17,262 bases of DNA from positions 1 through 17,262 of the forward strand of contig MU624921.1 in assembly GCA_025349905.2 (NCBI GenBank). The letters run 5' to 3'. Shown piece by piece: positions 1 through 9,393 of the stretch. A program made the position numbers and the translations under genes. Position 1 is the stretch's first letter; every line of letters begins with the position of its first letter. A model generated the notes under the pieces. The model did no database searches. It was not told the DNA's origin and worked only from the letters and a program-made list of their open reading frames with translations. This DNA comes from Blastocladiella britannica. Taxonomy: Eukaryota; Blastocladiomycota; Blastocladiomycetes; Blastocladiales; Blastocladiaceae.

Positions 1-95
1 GAGGCGGCCAAGGTGGCGGAAACGCCGACGGTGATGTTGCGCCGACTTGGTGCGGAGGCGATAGCAGTCGAGGCCAAGATCAGGGCCAATGCCAT
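1..95 (-). CDS. 5' end of a probable secreted protein (partial, runs off the window)
   Basis: Read on the minus strand from an ATG at 95, the frame stays open to the window edge and gives about 31 residues. It begins MALALILASTAIASAP, a short hydrophobic stretch ending in an Ala-X-Ala site, as in a secretory signal peptide. Third codon positions are mostly G or C, like the neighbouring genes. The rest of the protein lies outside the window, so its function cannot be named. It would be divergently arranged with the RING ligase gene at 439. The main alternative is the other strand: an open frame from 1 to a TAG at 139-141 could be the alanine-rich C-terminus of a plus-strand gene. Such alanine-rich text is what the antisense of a signal peptide usually looks like, so I prefer the minus reading, with limited confidence. 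Confidence 0.45.
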   Translation of the reverse strand, partial: MALALILASTAIASAPSRRNITVGVSATLAA

Positions 96-141
96 CGCGG
101 CTGTGGTGGCCCCGACCGTAGCGGCCGTGGTGACGCCGTAG

Positions 142-438
142 GGTTTTCTTTTTCTTTTACTTTTACACCTAGGCAGTTTCGTCTTCCCCCCCCCCCTCTT
201 GTATCTGGGTTCACTCCCACCCTTTCTCGATTAGGCCTTTCCTTTTGGCGTGTCTGTTTAAGTGCAGGGTCGAGATCACGGGTTTCCGCTTTTCCGATGG
301 ATTTTTGGTTTGGTTGAATCAGATGTGCAGCATTCGATCGGATTCCACGGCCCCCCTCCTCGCGCCTATAAACACTTCCAAGAGTGACAGGGCTCCTCTT
401 CCATTAGCGACCAGTCATAGTCAATTATTGGCATAAGA
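142..438. other. Intergenic region upstream of the RING ligase gene
   Basis: No gene is supported here. The stretch has pyrimidine-rich runs (a T-rich run near 143-170 and a C run of about a dozen near 187-198) and a TATA-like box at 367-372. If the left-edge gene is on the minus strand, this is a shared divergent promoter. The small open frame at 245-436 begins at TTG and resembles no protein family. Confidence 0.6.
366..372 (+). promoter_or_regulatory. TATA-like box (CTATAAA) of the RING ligase gene
   Basis: CTATAAA lies 67 nt before the ATG at 439, which leaves room for a short 5' leader. The same heptamer occurs upstream of the G-alpha gene at 9821-9827. That TATA drives these genes is an inference from position only. 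Confidence 0.45.
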
Positions 439-1995
439 ATGCCTGCTCGACAAAAACAACGCGCCGCACCTTCCCCTTACCCACCGGCCCTACCCCCACC
501 ACCGCCACTCACGGACCTGACGAGGGCCGAGAACTGCGCCCAGTGCGCCCATGCATTCTCTCCCGCGCGGTGGTGGACGGGCGGGTCCACCAAGCACGCG
601 TGCGCTCACTGCGGCGCCGTGGTCTGTCGGAAATGCTCCACCGATCTTCTGGTGCCCAAGTACGCGGCCTTAGGACGGGGCGTGCCCGTGTGCACCTACT
701 GCGCGCCCGCCGTGTCCCTGGAATCGTCGGTGCTGTTACCCCCCGACCCAACGGCCCAGTCGGGCGATGCCGTCAGCGCTGATACCGCCGCGCTCCGGTT
801 GCCGGTGCACGCGCTGAAAGCGTACGCGCGCGCGTACCAAATGACGCCGCCTGGTGGTGGGGACTGGATCGAGAAACGGGACTTGGTGGCGGCAGTAGTG
901 GCGGCGGCGAGGGGACCGGACGCGGCGCGGGAGGCGGCGTTCCGGGCTCGACGGGCGCGGTTGCCTCCTGGTGCGGTCCTGGGCGATGTCGGGCCGCCGG
1001 TTCGGTCTACGCCGTACTCGTACATTCCCCAACCACCTGCTGCTGCTGCTCCTCCAGGTCCTTCATCGTCGTCTGGCTCTACTGCTGCTCCGACGCCTGC
1101 ACCGACTCCAACAGCTCCAGTACCGACGTCTGCTCCGACGCCAGCACCGACACCAGCAATGTCATCGACTGAACCTGAGCAATCCGAGCCAGAGCAGCGA
1201 CACGCATCGTCTCGGCCACGGACCGCGTCGTCGCCCGCTGGTCCTCCTCCTCCCCCTGTCCTTGTGACACCACCACCACCCGTCCCGCCCACTCCTCCCC
1301 ACTCATCTTCTTCCTCTTCCTCCACCTCTGGCTCAACCGCCACAGGCCAACGGCCGCCATCATCAAGTGGATCGAGTAGCCGATCCCGCTCCCAGCCTCC
1401 GCCCACCGACCGGCGCCCCATGCCCGCAACCGGTCTTCCCGAGGACCTCGATTCGGTGCTGGCCGAGTTTGCCATGTTCATGTCGGAACGTCGCGCCGCC
1501 GCCAATGCGCGACCGCCGCCGGCCCACGCCGCAACCGCAAAGGCCGACTTGCCCACGGTGAAGATGCTGGTCGAGCACCACGCCGACCCGTCCAAAATGC
1601 CCGTGCGCGACCTCAAGGGAATCTTGGCCGCCAACCACGTGTCCCTGCCGCTCGGGGTGGTGGAGAAATCGGACTTGGCTGCGCGCGTGCAGAGGCTCAT
1701 GGACGATTGGGTGCGCACGCACTTGGCGCCGGCGGCAGCGGACGTTATTTCGTCGTCTACGGATCCGTCGGCAGCCGGAGCAGCAGCAGCAGCAGCAGCA
1801 ACGTCACCCACGACGCCACGGCCCGCTGCCGGCGTCATGGGCGAAGAGTGTAAAGTGTGCTTTGACAATCTCGTCGACTGCGTGCTGCTCGAGTGCGGGC
1901 ATGTCGGCGTCTGTGGCGAGTGCGCTGACAAGATGCACGAGTGCCCGTTCTGCCGCGAGCCGATTTCGCGCGTGGTCCGCATGTTCCGGGCGTGA
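439..1995 (+). CDS. RING E3 ubiquitin ligase with FYVE-like zinc finger (RNF34/RFFL, CARP-like)
   Basis: This is an intronless gene of 518 aa. Residues 33-88 carry eight cysteines with the FYVE-type spacing CX2C, CX2C, X4, CX2C, CX2C (C33, C36, C55, C58, C63, C66, C85, C88). The WxxD and RR/KHHCR motifs that let classical FYVE domains bind PI3P are absent, as in CARP proteins. A helical SAP-like segment follows at about 121-158 and a second at about 386-417 (MPVRDLKGILAANHV). Between them is a long Pro/Ser/Thr/Ala-rich linker with Ser runs and a seven-Ala run from a GCA repeat at 1780-1800. The C-terminus is a C3HC4 RING (C471, C474, C486, H488, C492, C495, C502, C505) ending ECPFCREPISRVVRMFRA, very close in layout to animal RNF34/RFFL. 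The expected role is substrate ubiquitination with an E2, probably at endosomal or plasma membranes; the substrate is unknown. The ATG follows an in-frame TAA. I am sure of the RING, and fairly sure of the CARP assignment. Confidence 0.85.
   Translation: MPARQKQRAAPSPYPPALPPPPPLTDLTRAENCAQCAHAFSPARWWTGGSTKHACAHCGAVVCRKCSTDLLVPKYAALGRGVPVCTYCAPAVSLESSVLLPPDPTAQSGDAVSADTAALRLPVHALKAYARAYQMTPPGGGDWIEKRDLVAAVVAAARGPDAAREAAFRARRARLPPGAVLGDVGPPVRSTPYSYIPQPPAAAAPPGPSSSSGSTAAPTPAPTPTAPVPTSAPTPAPTPAMSSTEPEQSEPEQRHASSRPRTASSPAGPPPPPVLVTPPPPVPPTPPHSSSSSSSTSGSTATGQRPPSSSGSSSRSRSQPPPTDRRPMPATGLPEDLDSVLAEFAMFMSERRAAANARPPPAHAATAKADLPTVKMLVEHHADPSKMPVRDLKGILAANHVSLPLGVVEKSDLAARVQRLMDDWVRTHLAPAAADVISSSTDPSAAGAAAAAAATSPTTPRPAAGVMGEECKVCFDNLVDCVLLECGHVGVCGECADKMHECPFCREPISRVVRMFRA
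1780..1800 (+). repeat. GCA trinucleotide repeat (poly-alanine) in the RING ligase
   Basis: Seven consecutive GCA codons encode alanine in the linker just before the RING finger. The uniform codon, rather than mixed Ala codons, points to replication slippage and likely length variation between strains. Confidence 0.75.
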
Positions 1996-2258
1996 GGGCC
2001 CAATAGACACAGAGGTTAGGATTCATCAGGATGTCATTTCTGTTTCTTCCCAACGTTTTGGTTTCCCATTTTGTGGGAACGGACGGCGTTAGGCTGATCC
2101 TGTTTCCCATTCCGGAATATTTTACTATTCACCTCACGCCGACATCTCTCTCTGGTCTTTGGTTGGAAACAATAGAATCACTTGCCATCTCCTACATCCG
2201 CTAGCCCCGCAAGGCATTGATGGAACCGCTGGCCCAAAAAAAAAACACTGATCCTGAT

Positions 2259-2300
2259 TGGGAATGAAAAATGGCAATAGTTATAGCTGGCTCATTCCCA
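2259..2300. repeat. Inverted repeat, 9-bp arms, 24-nt spacer
   Basis: The left arm TGGGAATGA (2259-2267) is the exact reverse complement of TCATTCCCA (2292-2300). It lies about 350 bp before the Tmc start and 18 bp before the palindrome at 2319-2338. It could be a paired binding site or a hairpin; no function is shown. Confidence 0.6.
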
Positions 2301-2318
2301 CCTCCACGCGATCCGCAC

Positions 2319-2338
2319 TGGGCAATGCGCATTGCCCA
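2319..2338. repeat. Perfect 20-bp palindrome
   Basis: TGGGCAATGC is followed directly by its reverse complement GCATTGCCCA, with no spacer. It is in non-coding DNA about 310 bp before the Tmc start codon. A dimeric transcription-factor site is the simplest idea. Confidence 0.75.
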
Positions 2339-2646
2339 ATCCCAGTCTTTCCGCATTGGTACCCCCAGCACTTCCGCCCGCGCGATATCACAAGAATAAT
2401 TTGCAGGTTTTTTCCCTTCACACCACCTGCGCACGACCAGACACCCACCCAAAATCCGAATTCAAGAACACGATATACTGTGCGTTGCCGCCACTGTGCT
2501 CCAGTATCCGTCCTTCCTTTCATTCTTACTTCGGTCCTCCCTCTTTTGAACCCGCCTTTCGTCTGCTGCTGCTACTCCGGCTTTGGATCGTTTTTTTTTA
2601 AATATTTTTTCGCACTACCAAAAAACAAATCTCCGATCCACCATAT

Positions 2647-5600
2647 ATGCGCACCCCTTCCACGCCTCCCCGTATTAGGATTGCGCCTCCCAACCAGACA
2701 CCCGACGACATGACCTCGCTGCGCGCCATGATCGCGGTCTCGGATCATACCGTGGTCGGATCGGACGGAGCCATCAGCGCCTCGTCAAAGTTACTTCAAC
2801 AACAGCAGCAGCAGCAACAACAACAGCAGCAGCAGCAACAACAACAGCAGCAGCAGCAACGATCGAGTGCGGCGGCGGCGGCCGCGGTGCTGCGCGTTTC
2901 GCGGCTCGAGAAGTCCCTGTTCAACGTCACGTACTTGGCGTGCCGCGACAACGACGTTTCGCCGCGGGTGGCGTGGATCCTGACGGTACGTTGCTTATAC
3001 ACGATGTAAATTTTATTTATTTGATCATTTTTGGACATAGGCAATCGAAGATCTGCTATGGTTGTCGTTTGCATTCAACAGCCGCCTGATCTCGGACCTG
3101 CCGCTGCCGCTGGCATTTGTCACCGAGCCGGTCCGCGCGTTCATGAGCTACCAGGGATTCGTGGCCATCAATGTGATCGGTGCGTATAGGTGCGATCTTT
3201 TGTTTTTTGCTAGTTGGGAAAAATCAACAACAAACCAAAATATTATGAACAAAAGCACTCCTTCTCGTATTTTCGGCGGTCTTCATGATCGCCACCGCCG
3301 GGTTCATGCTGCACATGCAAGCCAAGGTGCCGATCAGCATGCTGCGGGTCATGCGCTGGACCATCACGTTGCTGCTCACCAGTTTGTCGATCCCAGTCGC
3401 GTCGGTGATGGTCGAGGGACTCAACTGCAATGCTCAAGGGAACCTGGTCGATTTCGCCGTGTCGTGCACGTCCGCGCAGCACTTGCCGCTGCTGATCCTT
3501 AATGTTGTCGGGATGGTCATTTATGTGCCGTTCCTGTTGATTGGGGCTCTTGTGGTATGCCATTTCATTGTCTCATTCCTCCAATCCAATTCACCAATGA
3601 AAAGTGAAAAAAAAATATAGTTTATCGAGACATGCCCGACCTCCACCAGCCCCGTTGCACGCGCACACGGCCGGATCGACATGCTTGCCGTCTCCCTCCG
3701 TCTCCTGTTTGTCGTATTCGAGGCCTTCTCGCGCAACATGATGGACCCAACCGTATGGTGGCTGTACATGGCGACGGTGGCCCTAGGTTTGGCATACCAG
3801 ACCTACAAGTACGTGACGATGTTGCCGTACTACAACACAGTGACCAACCAGCTGCGCGCGGGGTTCACCGCCGCCGCCACCGCCGCCATGGCCGCGTGCC
3901 TGGTGATCTCGGTGATTTTCAACGGCCCACAGGTGTTGGTAGATACCAATGGGTCCCGTGGAGTGTGGGTGGCGCTACTTCCGGCCTCCGCGGTTGGGTT
4001 CGCGGTCGGCGTGGCGCTGGTGCGGTGGTCTACCGCTAGTATCGTCGAGCACGTGGTAACCATGTGGCACCGCGCGGCGAAAACCGAGTCGTCAATCACC
4101 GACGTGTCGGTTGGGGCGACGCCGTCGATGGGGTTCAGCGCCGCCATCTCCTGTGCCGAAAATAGTGTGGGTGGTGGCGAGACGACAATGCAAGGGTCCG
4201 CCCACGAGTCGATGAGGTCGGCGTCGCTGCCGATTGCCGCGATCCGGATCGGCGGCACGCTCCCGTCCTTGGCAGGTGCTGGGGAGGTCTCGCGCATGGC
4301 TGCGGCGCTTCCGCCGACCGCCGTCACCGTTAACGGGCTGATGGACGCGCCGGCATCGCCGTTCTCGAACCGCCGCCACTCGGGATCGGCCAGCTCGGTC
4401 CGCCGGGTTTCCACCAATTCCGTCTCCAACAGCCCCGGAGGGTCGTCGCCCACTCGTCCGCTCCTGTACGACCGACCTGGCAGTATTTCTCCGGCAGGAT
4501 CGAACACCGGTATCGCCGAAGGTGCGGCGGCATCGTCGTTGCACCACATCATCACTTTACGCCGTGGACCCAGCGCCGACGTCCTGGCGACCGTCCGGGA
4601 AAAGCCCAAACCCAAAGTGACCCAAGTGTTTGCGTCATCGGCGCAGGTCGAGATTTCGGTGCGGTTCATTCGCGACAACCCGGGCCCGAAACAAACCGCT
4701 CTGGGCCTCGACTTGCTTGAGCGCGGTCTGGCCGATTTCCCAACCGACCCGCTGGTTCTACTGCTGGCCGTAACTTACCTGTCGGCGTACTATGGTGCCG
4801 ACGGCGTTCGTGCCGCCGACACGTTGATGGCGCGTCTCGGGTCGCTGGCGCGGTCGGCGTTGCCGCTGGATATCAAGTTTCTAGCATTTGCTCGTGAACG
4901 CGCCGCCCGCGACATGGGCGCGCACGTTTTGGACCGCGCGGCCCTCGATGCACTGGAACGCGATATGCGCACGCACCACTTGCGCGCGCTGTACTTGGTG
5001 CGCGACGTCTGGGAGCTCGTGCGCACGTCCGCAATGCCCGAGCAGGTGGCGGCGGCGGTCGGCCGGCTCGCGGTGCATGCGAGTGGGGCCGGCGCGACGT
5101 ATGCCAAGTTGCTGGAACGCAATCCGCGCGACAAGAACTTGTTGCGGTCGTACGCGCAGTTCTTGGCGTTCATTGACGCCGACGCGTACAAGGCCGCGCA
5201 GGTGCTTGAAGAAGCCGAGAACGGTACACCATATTACTTAACTGACCGTGGCGAAGCTCCCGCATTCTCAGCAATTTTCAGTGAATCATAGTGGAGTACT
5301 CGGAGTCTCGCGCAACCCACCAGGGCGCGAGGCCGCCGTCGATCATGGAGTCGCGTGCCGACTCGGAGGACGACATGATTGTCCACCGCGCTGCCCCCGA
5401 ACTTGTTTCGTCCATCTCCAACCACGACAAGGAAAAGGAGAACATGTCGCCCTCAGAGGATGGTATGCGGGTCGCGAATTACATACTTCTTTGTCTATTT
5501 TCTCACTCCAAAAACAAATCATATTTGATAGACCTCGAGGCGGCTGCCGGAAGCAAGGCCCTCGCAACCGCGGCGGCGGGGAACAGCAAGATTGCATTTT

Positions 5601-7935
5601 CAGCGCAGGCGCTGGAATTCACCAGCGACACGGTGGGCAATATTGGCAAGATCGGGAAACTGGGGTCCGACACATCGGGAACGTCGGCGTCCAAAGTCCA
5701 GCGTCAGAAGCACATGCTACGGCTGACGGTAACCGAACGTGTCTTGCAACCGCTGTACGCGACGCAGCCGCTGTACTTGGTGGTACTGCTCACGTTCCTG
5801 GCGTGCATTGCCGGATTCATTGTGTGTGGGCAGCTGTTCAACGCCACCACATTTACGCTGTCGGTGGACTTTGACAATGCGAGACTGGTGCGGTTCCAGG
5901 CATCCAAGATCCTCGACGACGTGCGTGGGATCGTGTACGCCAACTTACTGGGGGACCGGGTTCAGTTCAATGCGTTTTACACTGATCTGGCGGCGGTGGT
6001 CCAGGATATGGTCACCAGCAAGCTTCCAAGCGTGGTGGCGAGTCAGGCGGCATTGACGGTGCCGCCGGCCAAGTTCCGATTGTACTTGGCCCACTTGCTG
6101 ACGGGGATCACCGACTACGCTTCGCTGACGATGAATGGGCTGCAGGTCGCGCAGCAAGTGGTGTTGGCGGGTAAGCTGGCGCTCGGGTACTCGTTTGGCG
6201 CTCTGACGCCGCCGGCGTGCATTGCAGTGCCTGAGATTCGGGTACGTTTTTGCCTTTGGTTTTTCTTTCCATTCTCTGGTCTGATCGAGGCATGGCTCTA
6301 TTTCGCTGACACGAACCAACCATCTTTCCCTTTTGGCAGTTTATCACCGACAACAGTATGTCGCTATACATTTTCCTTGTCTCTTGTGACTGATGACGAA
6401 CTAACGTCAATTCATGCGTCAATCGAAAGTGGCGCCCATCTTCCAAGCCCTGTTCACGCTCCCGGACGCGGGAATTGCCGCCTACGCCCAGCTGTTGAGT
6501 GGATCGCAAGGGCTCTTGTATGCGACGTTGGGATGCACCTTGGCGGCCCTGATCACGGCCTTTACCTATGCCGATCGGATGGTATGGTTTATTATCAAGG
6601 TCGTCTAACCTGGATCTGGCTCACAAACACTACCACGCATTGTATCAGATCATTGGCAAGTACTTTGAAATGGAGTCTCAGATCACGCGCCTGCTGCTCT
6701 CGGTCCCGCGGTCCACGGCATCGCACCTCCTGACCAACCTGGAAGAGGAGCTGGAGGCGTTCCGTGAAGTCACGGACGTGGACAGCGAGACGCAGGAGCA
6801 GCACCGGCTGGCGGCCATGGGCGGGCGGAACGAGCTGGACTCGCGCAAGGGCATGCGCCGTCGTTTGTACCGGCTGGCGATGGGCGCCGCGTTTATGTTG
6901 ATTGTCGGGGTCACCATTGGCATGTATGCGGTCACGCTGTCGTATGTAGTTCCTTTATATTATGGTGGAAAGGTGGAGCAGGAATTGACTGGTCCTTTCC
7001 AACTAATAGGCTGGTCAACTTGCAAGGCAACATGAGGGTCATGGTGTCGTCGGCCAATCGCCGGTACTTTGCATCTACGCTGCTGATCTTTGGCCGCGAG
7101 TACGTGAGCGCTGACACGACGATTTCGGCGAGTATGTTGTTCTTCCTTTCCTTCACCGGAGTCAAAAAAAATAAATAAATAAATAAAAATAAGAAACTCA
7201 CACGATGTAACAATTGAATAGCGAGCTCCATCAAGAACGGACGCGGCGCTCTGTGGGACCTGATTGACGTGCACACGGAACTCATGGAAGACCTGGACGG
7301 GCTGTCGACGATCTTGCCGGCGCTGACCACGTACCCGCGCGACTGCACGGCAATCGGGAGCTGCAACAACATGACCGAGAATGTGGCGATTGGGTTTACG
7401 CGTCAGGTACTTACGTCGCCAGTGACTATCCTCCATTGATCCAACCTCACTTCGTTTATAACAGGTCGCCGGCGAATCCACCAACGCCGAAATCAATCGG
7501 TTCATTGACGTGTCGACGATGTTCGTCAACGCCATGACCCTCAACACCACCAACATCACCAACTACGCCGGCGCCGACTATGCGCGGTGGAAACTGATGC
7601 TTGCGCTGGGCAACGACGTGGTGAGCCGCGTGAACGACGTCAACACGGCCCTGATGTCCTTGATCCTGGCCCAGGTGTCCACGTCGGAAGCGTGGATGCA
7701 GGCAATCTTTGTTGCCCAGGTGGTACTGGTGCTGGGCGCGGTGGGCGCGTTTGTGGTATTTGGATTGCGCCGGGTCCGGCTCGAGGGAAAAACGCTCACG
7801 GCCATGCTGTACTTGATCCCGGAACCGCTGCTCAAGGACGCGCCGCGGATCGCCAAGTTTGTCGAGTCGGGTGGACTGATTGTGGACTTGAGTGGGTTGG
7901 GCAGTGGCGGCGGCGACTCGAGGCGCCGTGAATGA
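2647..7935 (+). CDS. TmcB/TmcC-like multipass membrane protein, 12 exons, 1499 aa
   Basis: Predicted exons: 2647-2985, 3041-3179, 3256-3554, 3621-5223, 5292-5462, 5532-6241, 6340-6355, 6430-6581, 6649-6941, 7010-7131, 7222-7406 and 7465-7935. All joins are GT-AG and the total is 4500 nt. About eight hydrophobic segments fill residues 100-370. A Ser/Gly-rich cytoplasmic linker follows, then a TPR-like helical region at about 602-793 with Ala/Leu-rich paired helices such as ALGLDLLERGLADFPTD. Four more membrane segments lie near 930-952, 1119-1143, 1219-1241 and 1422-1445, with an N-glycosylation-rich domain between the last two (NMTEN, NTTNITN). This layout matches the Dictyostelium tiny-macrocyst TmcB/TmcC group, which is expanded in zoosporic fungi. 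Those proteins are large membrane proteins of poorly known, probably sensory, function. The start is uncertain: 2710 is an in-frame ATG with a better context (G at -3) and would remove 21 residues. Confidence 0.82.
2797..2859 (+). repeat. Polyglutamine tract of 21 Q with a 21-bp higher-order period
   Basis: Sixty-three bases encode 21 consecutive glutamines near residue 51 of the Tmc-like protein. The codons are not random: blocks of four CAG alternate with blocks of three CAA, so a 7-codon (21-bp) unit is repeated three times exactly. A short alanine run (GCG/GCC codons) follows at about 2868-2886. Confidence 0.9.
6340..6355 (+). other. 16-nt micro-exon of the Tmc-like gene
   Basis: The segment encodes FITDN plus the first base of the next codon. 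It is bounded by a TTTTGGCAG acceptor and a GTATGT donor. Without it, the flanking exons (phase 0 before, phase 1 after) would not join in frame, so the reading frame itself requires it. Confidence 0.75.
7165..7190 (+). repeat. AAAT tetranucleotide repeat inside Tmc intron 10
   Basis: The 90-nt intron 7132-7221 contains several tandem AAAT units within an A-rich stretch. This simple repeat makes it one of the longest introns in the window. Confidence 0.7.
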
Positions 7936-7975
7936 TTTTGGTGGGATTTGACTTTGCATTAGAACCCTCCACGCG

Positions 7976-7985
7976 AATAAATAAA
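7976..7985 (+). terminator. Polyadenylation signal of the Tmc-like gene
   Basis: Two overlapping AATAAA hexamers (7976-7981 and 7980-7985) begin 41 nt after the TGA at 7933-7935. They lie inside the 82-bp gap to the convergent carrier gene, so the two 3' untranslated regions probably meet or overlap. Confidence 0.65.
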
Positions 7986-8017
7986 TACACGCGCATTTCT
8001 TATTATTATGATACGAC

Positions 8018-9179
8018 CTAAATCCCGACCGCCGACTTGACGGCCTCGTACGTCCAGAAGCTGACCATAGACATGGGCACCACCTTCAAGTACCCGATCC
8101 CGAGCCCAACAAAGAACCCGCGCCACCCGTTCCGCTGGTAAATGTAACTCGCCGTCTCCATGGTAGACTTGTACGCGCGGGCCTCGAAACTGTCCACCTG
8201 GTAGTGGCCCGACACTTGCATTCGCCGCCGCACCACTTCAAACGGGTAACTGACGGTCTGCGAAATCATGCCCGCCAACCCGCCCGCAATCAAGTGCGCG
8301 GCCCATGGCTTCAGTGGCTGGTCCGGGTTCAGCGGCGACCGTGTTTTGCGCAACCGTTCCTTGATCGTGTCGTAGGTCATGAACGACACACCCGCATACG
8401 GGATCATGCCGTAGACGGTCGGCATGAATCCGCGGAAGTAGTTGGTCATTTTGCCCGCTTTGCCGGGCACACGGGACATGTGCGCGGGCTCGGCGTACAT
8501 GTCGCGTAGCAGTTGCGGGAATGTGGTCCGGTGTGGCGAGAACGCCAAGCGGACGCGAATTACTTCAAGCGGGTACGTGAAGAACACGGACGTGACGCCT
8601 GCGAGCGATCCAGCTAGCAGCGAGTGGAGTGGCGTGGGTGGGGTAGCGGTCGGGAAGATGAGCTGAGCCATTTAGCGGTCAGGTCACTTGCTCCTTTCAA
8701 AAGAGAATATAAAGGATGCGTACATGCTTGTACTGCTCGTTGGCCATGAATTTGATGGCCGCGTAGGGAAAGATGCGCAGCAGCGTGGCCGAGTGGCCCT
8801 GAAACAGACCTGGGATCCCGTGAGCCCCGCGAATCTCGTGAATGGCGCGAAAGACGCCCTGCCACGATCCTATTTATTATTTATTTTAATATTTTTTTTT
8901 TCGGTATGACACGCCGTCGTATTCATAAGTCAAGTTACCACGGTGGTGCGAGTAGTGAGGCGCGTTGGTCTGGAACAGAATCTTGACGCGGTCCAAAGGG
9001 GCAACCACCGACTTGGCGGCACACCCAGCAATGCCGCCGGCAAAGAACGACTTGCACGCGTACTCGAACGTCATTGGGCTACGCGTCGGTGGCGCGGCCG
9101 CTGCTGGTGGTGGTGTCAACGGTGGTGGTGGTGGTGGACGCGTCATGGTCGCCGCGGTTGCCGTCGTTTGTTTTTCCAT
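8018..9179 (-). CDS. Mitochondrial carrier, Leu5/SLC25A16/SLC25A42 (coenzyme A) group
   Basis: Three exons (9179-8939, 8869-8724, 8662-8018; introns 69 and 61 nt) give 343 aa, close to yeast Leu5. The three carrier repeats each have the PX[DE]XX[KR] signature: PLDRVK (61-66), PLEVIR (160-165) and PFEVVR (269-274). The segments GLFQGHSATLLRIFPYAAIK and LAGSLAGVTSVFFTYPLEVI are typical of the Leu5-type carriers that bring coenzyme A (or a precursor) into the mitochondrial matrix. The N-terminus is Pro/Ala-rich and variable. The ATG at 8669-8671 looks like a start but lies in intron 2; the true exon continues YKH directly into LIFPTAT. The first intron uses the donor at 8938 (GTAACT), which restores the family sequence HHRGSWQG. 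Family assignment is firm; the exact substrate is inferred from family resemblance. Confidence 0.9.
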
Positions 9180-9373
9180 TCAAAATATAATAATAAGGCC
9201 AGTCCAGTCGTTCTTTTGGTGGGCAAGATTGTTGGCGGCCAAATGAAGTGTGGAAGAAAGGAGTGATGAGCAAACACCTCAAGTCAGCACCACTGCTACC
9301 GGCCGTTGAAAAAAAAAAAAAAAGGAGATCAATCAACAACAGGAGCTACCGTCACCGCCAAATGGATCCACCC

Positions 9374-9393
9374 TCCTTTATATAATTTATATA
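9374..9393 (-). promoter_or_regulatory. TATA-rich element, probable carrier promoter
   Basis: Read on the minus strand, the block contains two TATATAAA/TATATAAAG-type sequences about 200 nt before the carrier ATG. The motif is nearly symmetric, so direction is not certain. Confidence 0.35.

Larger units (their letters stand above)
1996..2646. other. Intergenic region between RING ligase and Tmc-like gene
   Basis: These 650 bp should hold the 3' end of the RING gene and the promoter of the Tmc-like gene. Open frames here on either strand have no recognisable family features and poor codon bias. Notable contents are an A9 run at 2236-2244, a 9-bp inverted repeat at 2259-2300, a perfect 20-bp palindrome at 2319-2338 and an AT-rich block near 2589-2607 that could serve as a TATA element. 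I see no tRNA or other RNA gene. Confidence 0.6.

Noticed and set aside
696..2003. 435-aa open frame on the minus strand opposite the RING ligase
   Set aside because: It is the antisense of GC-rich, low-complexity coding DNA; it has no domain, while the plus strand has clear FYVE-like and RING fingers.
3830..4678. 282-aa minus-strand open frame inside the Tmc-like gene
   Set aside because: Shadow of exon 4, whose plus-strand frame has membrane segments and joins correctly with its neighbours.
5291..6733. Separate 480-aa gene starting at ATG formed around 5291
   Set aside because: The apparent frame starts at the acceptor of an intron; exon 4 joins it in frame, and it reads through two further introns and the micro-exon.
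8669..8671. ATG as the start of a 217-aa mitochondrial carrier
   Set aside because: It would lack the first carrier repeat; the missing repeat lies upstream in two exons and the ATG is inside intron 2.
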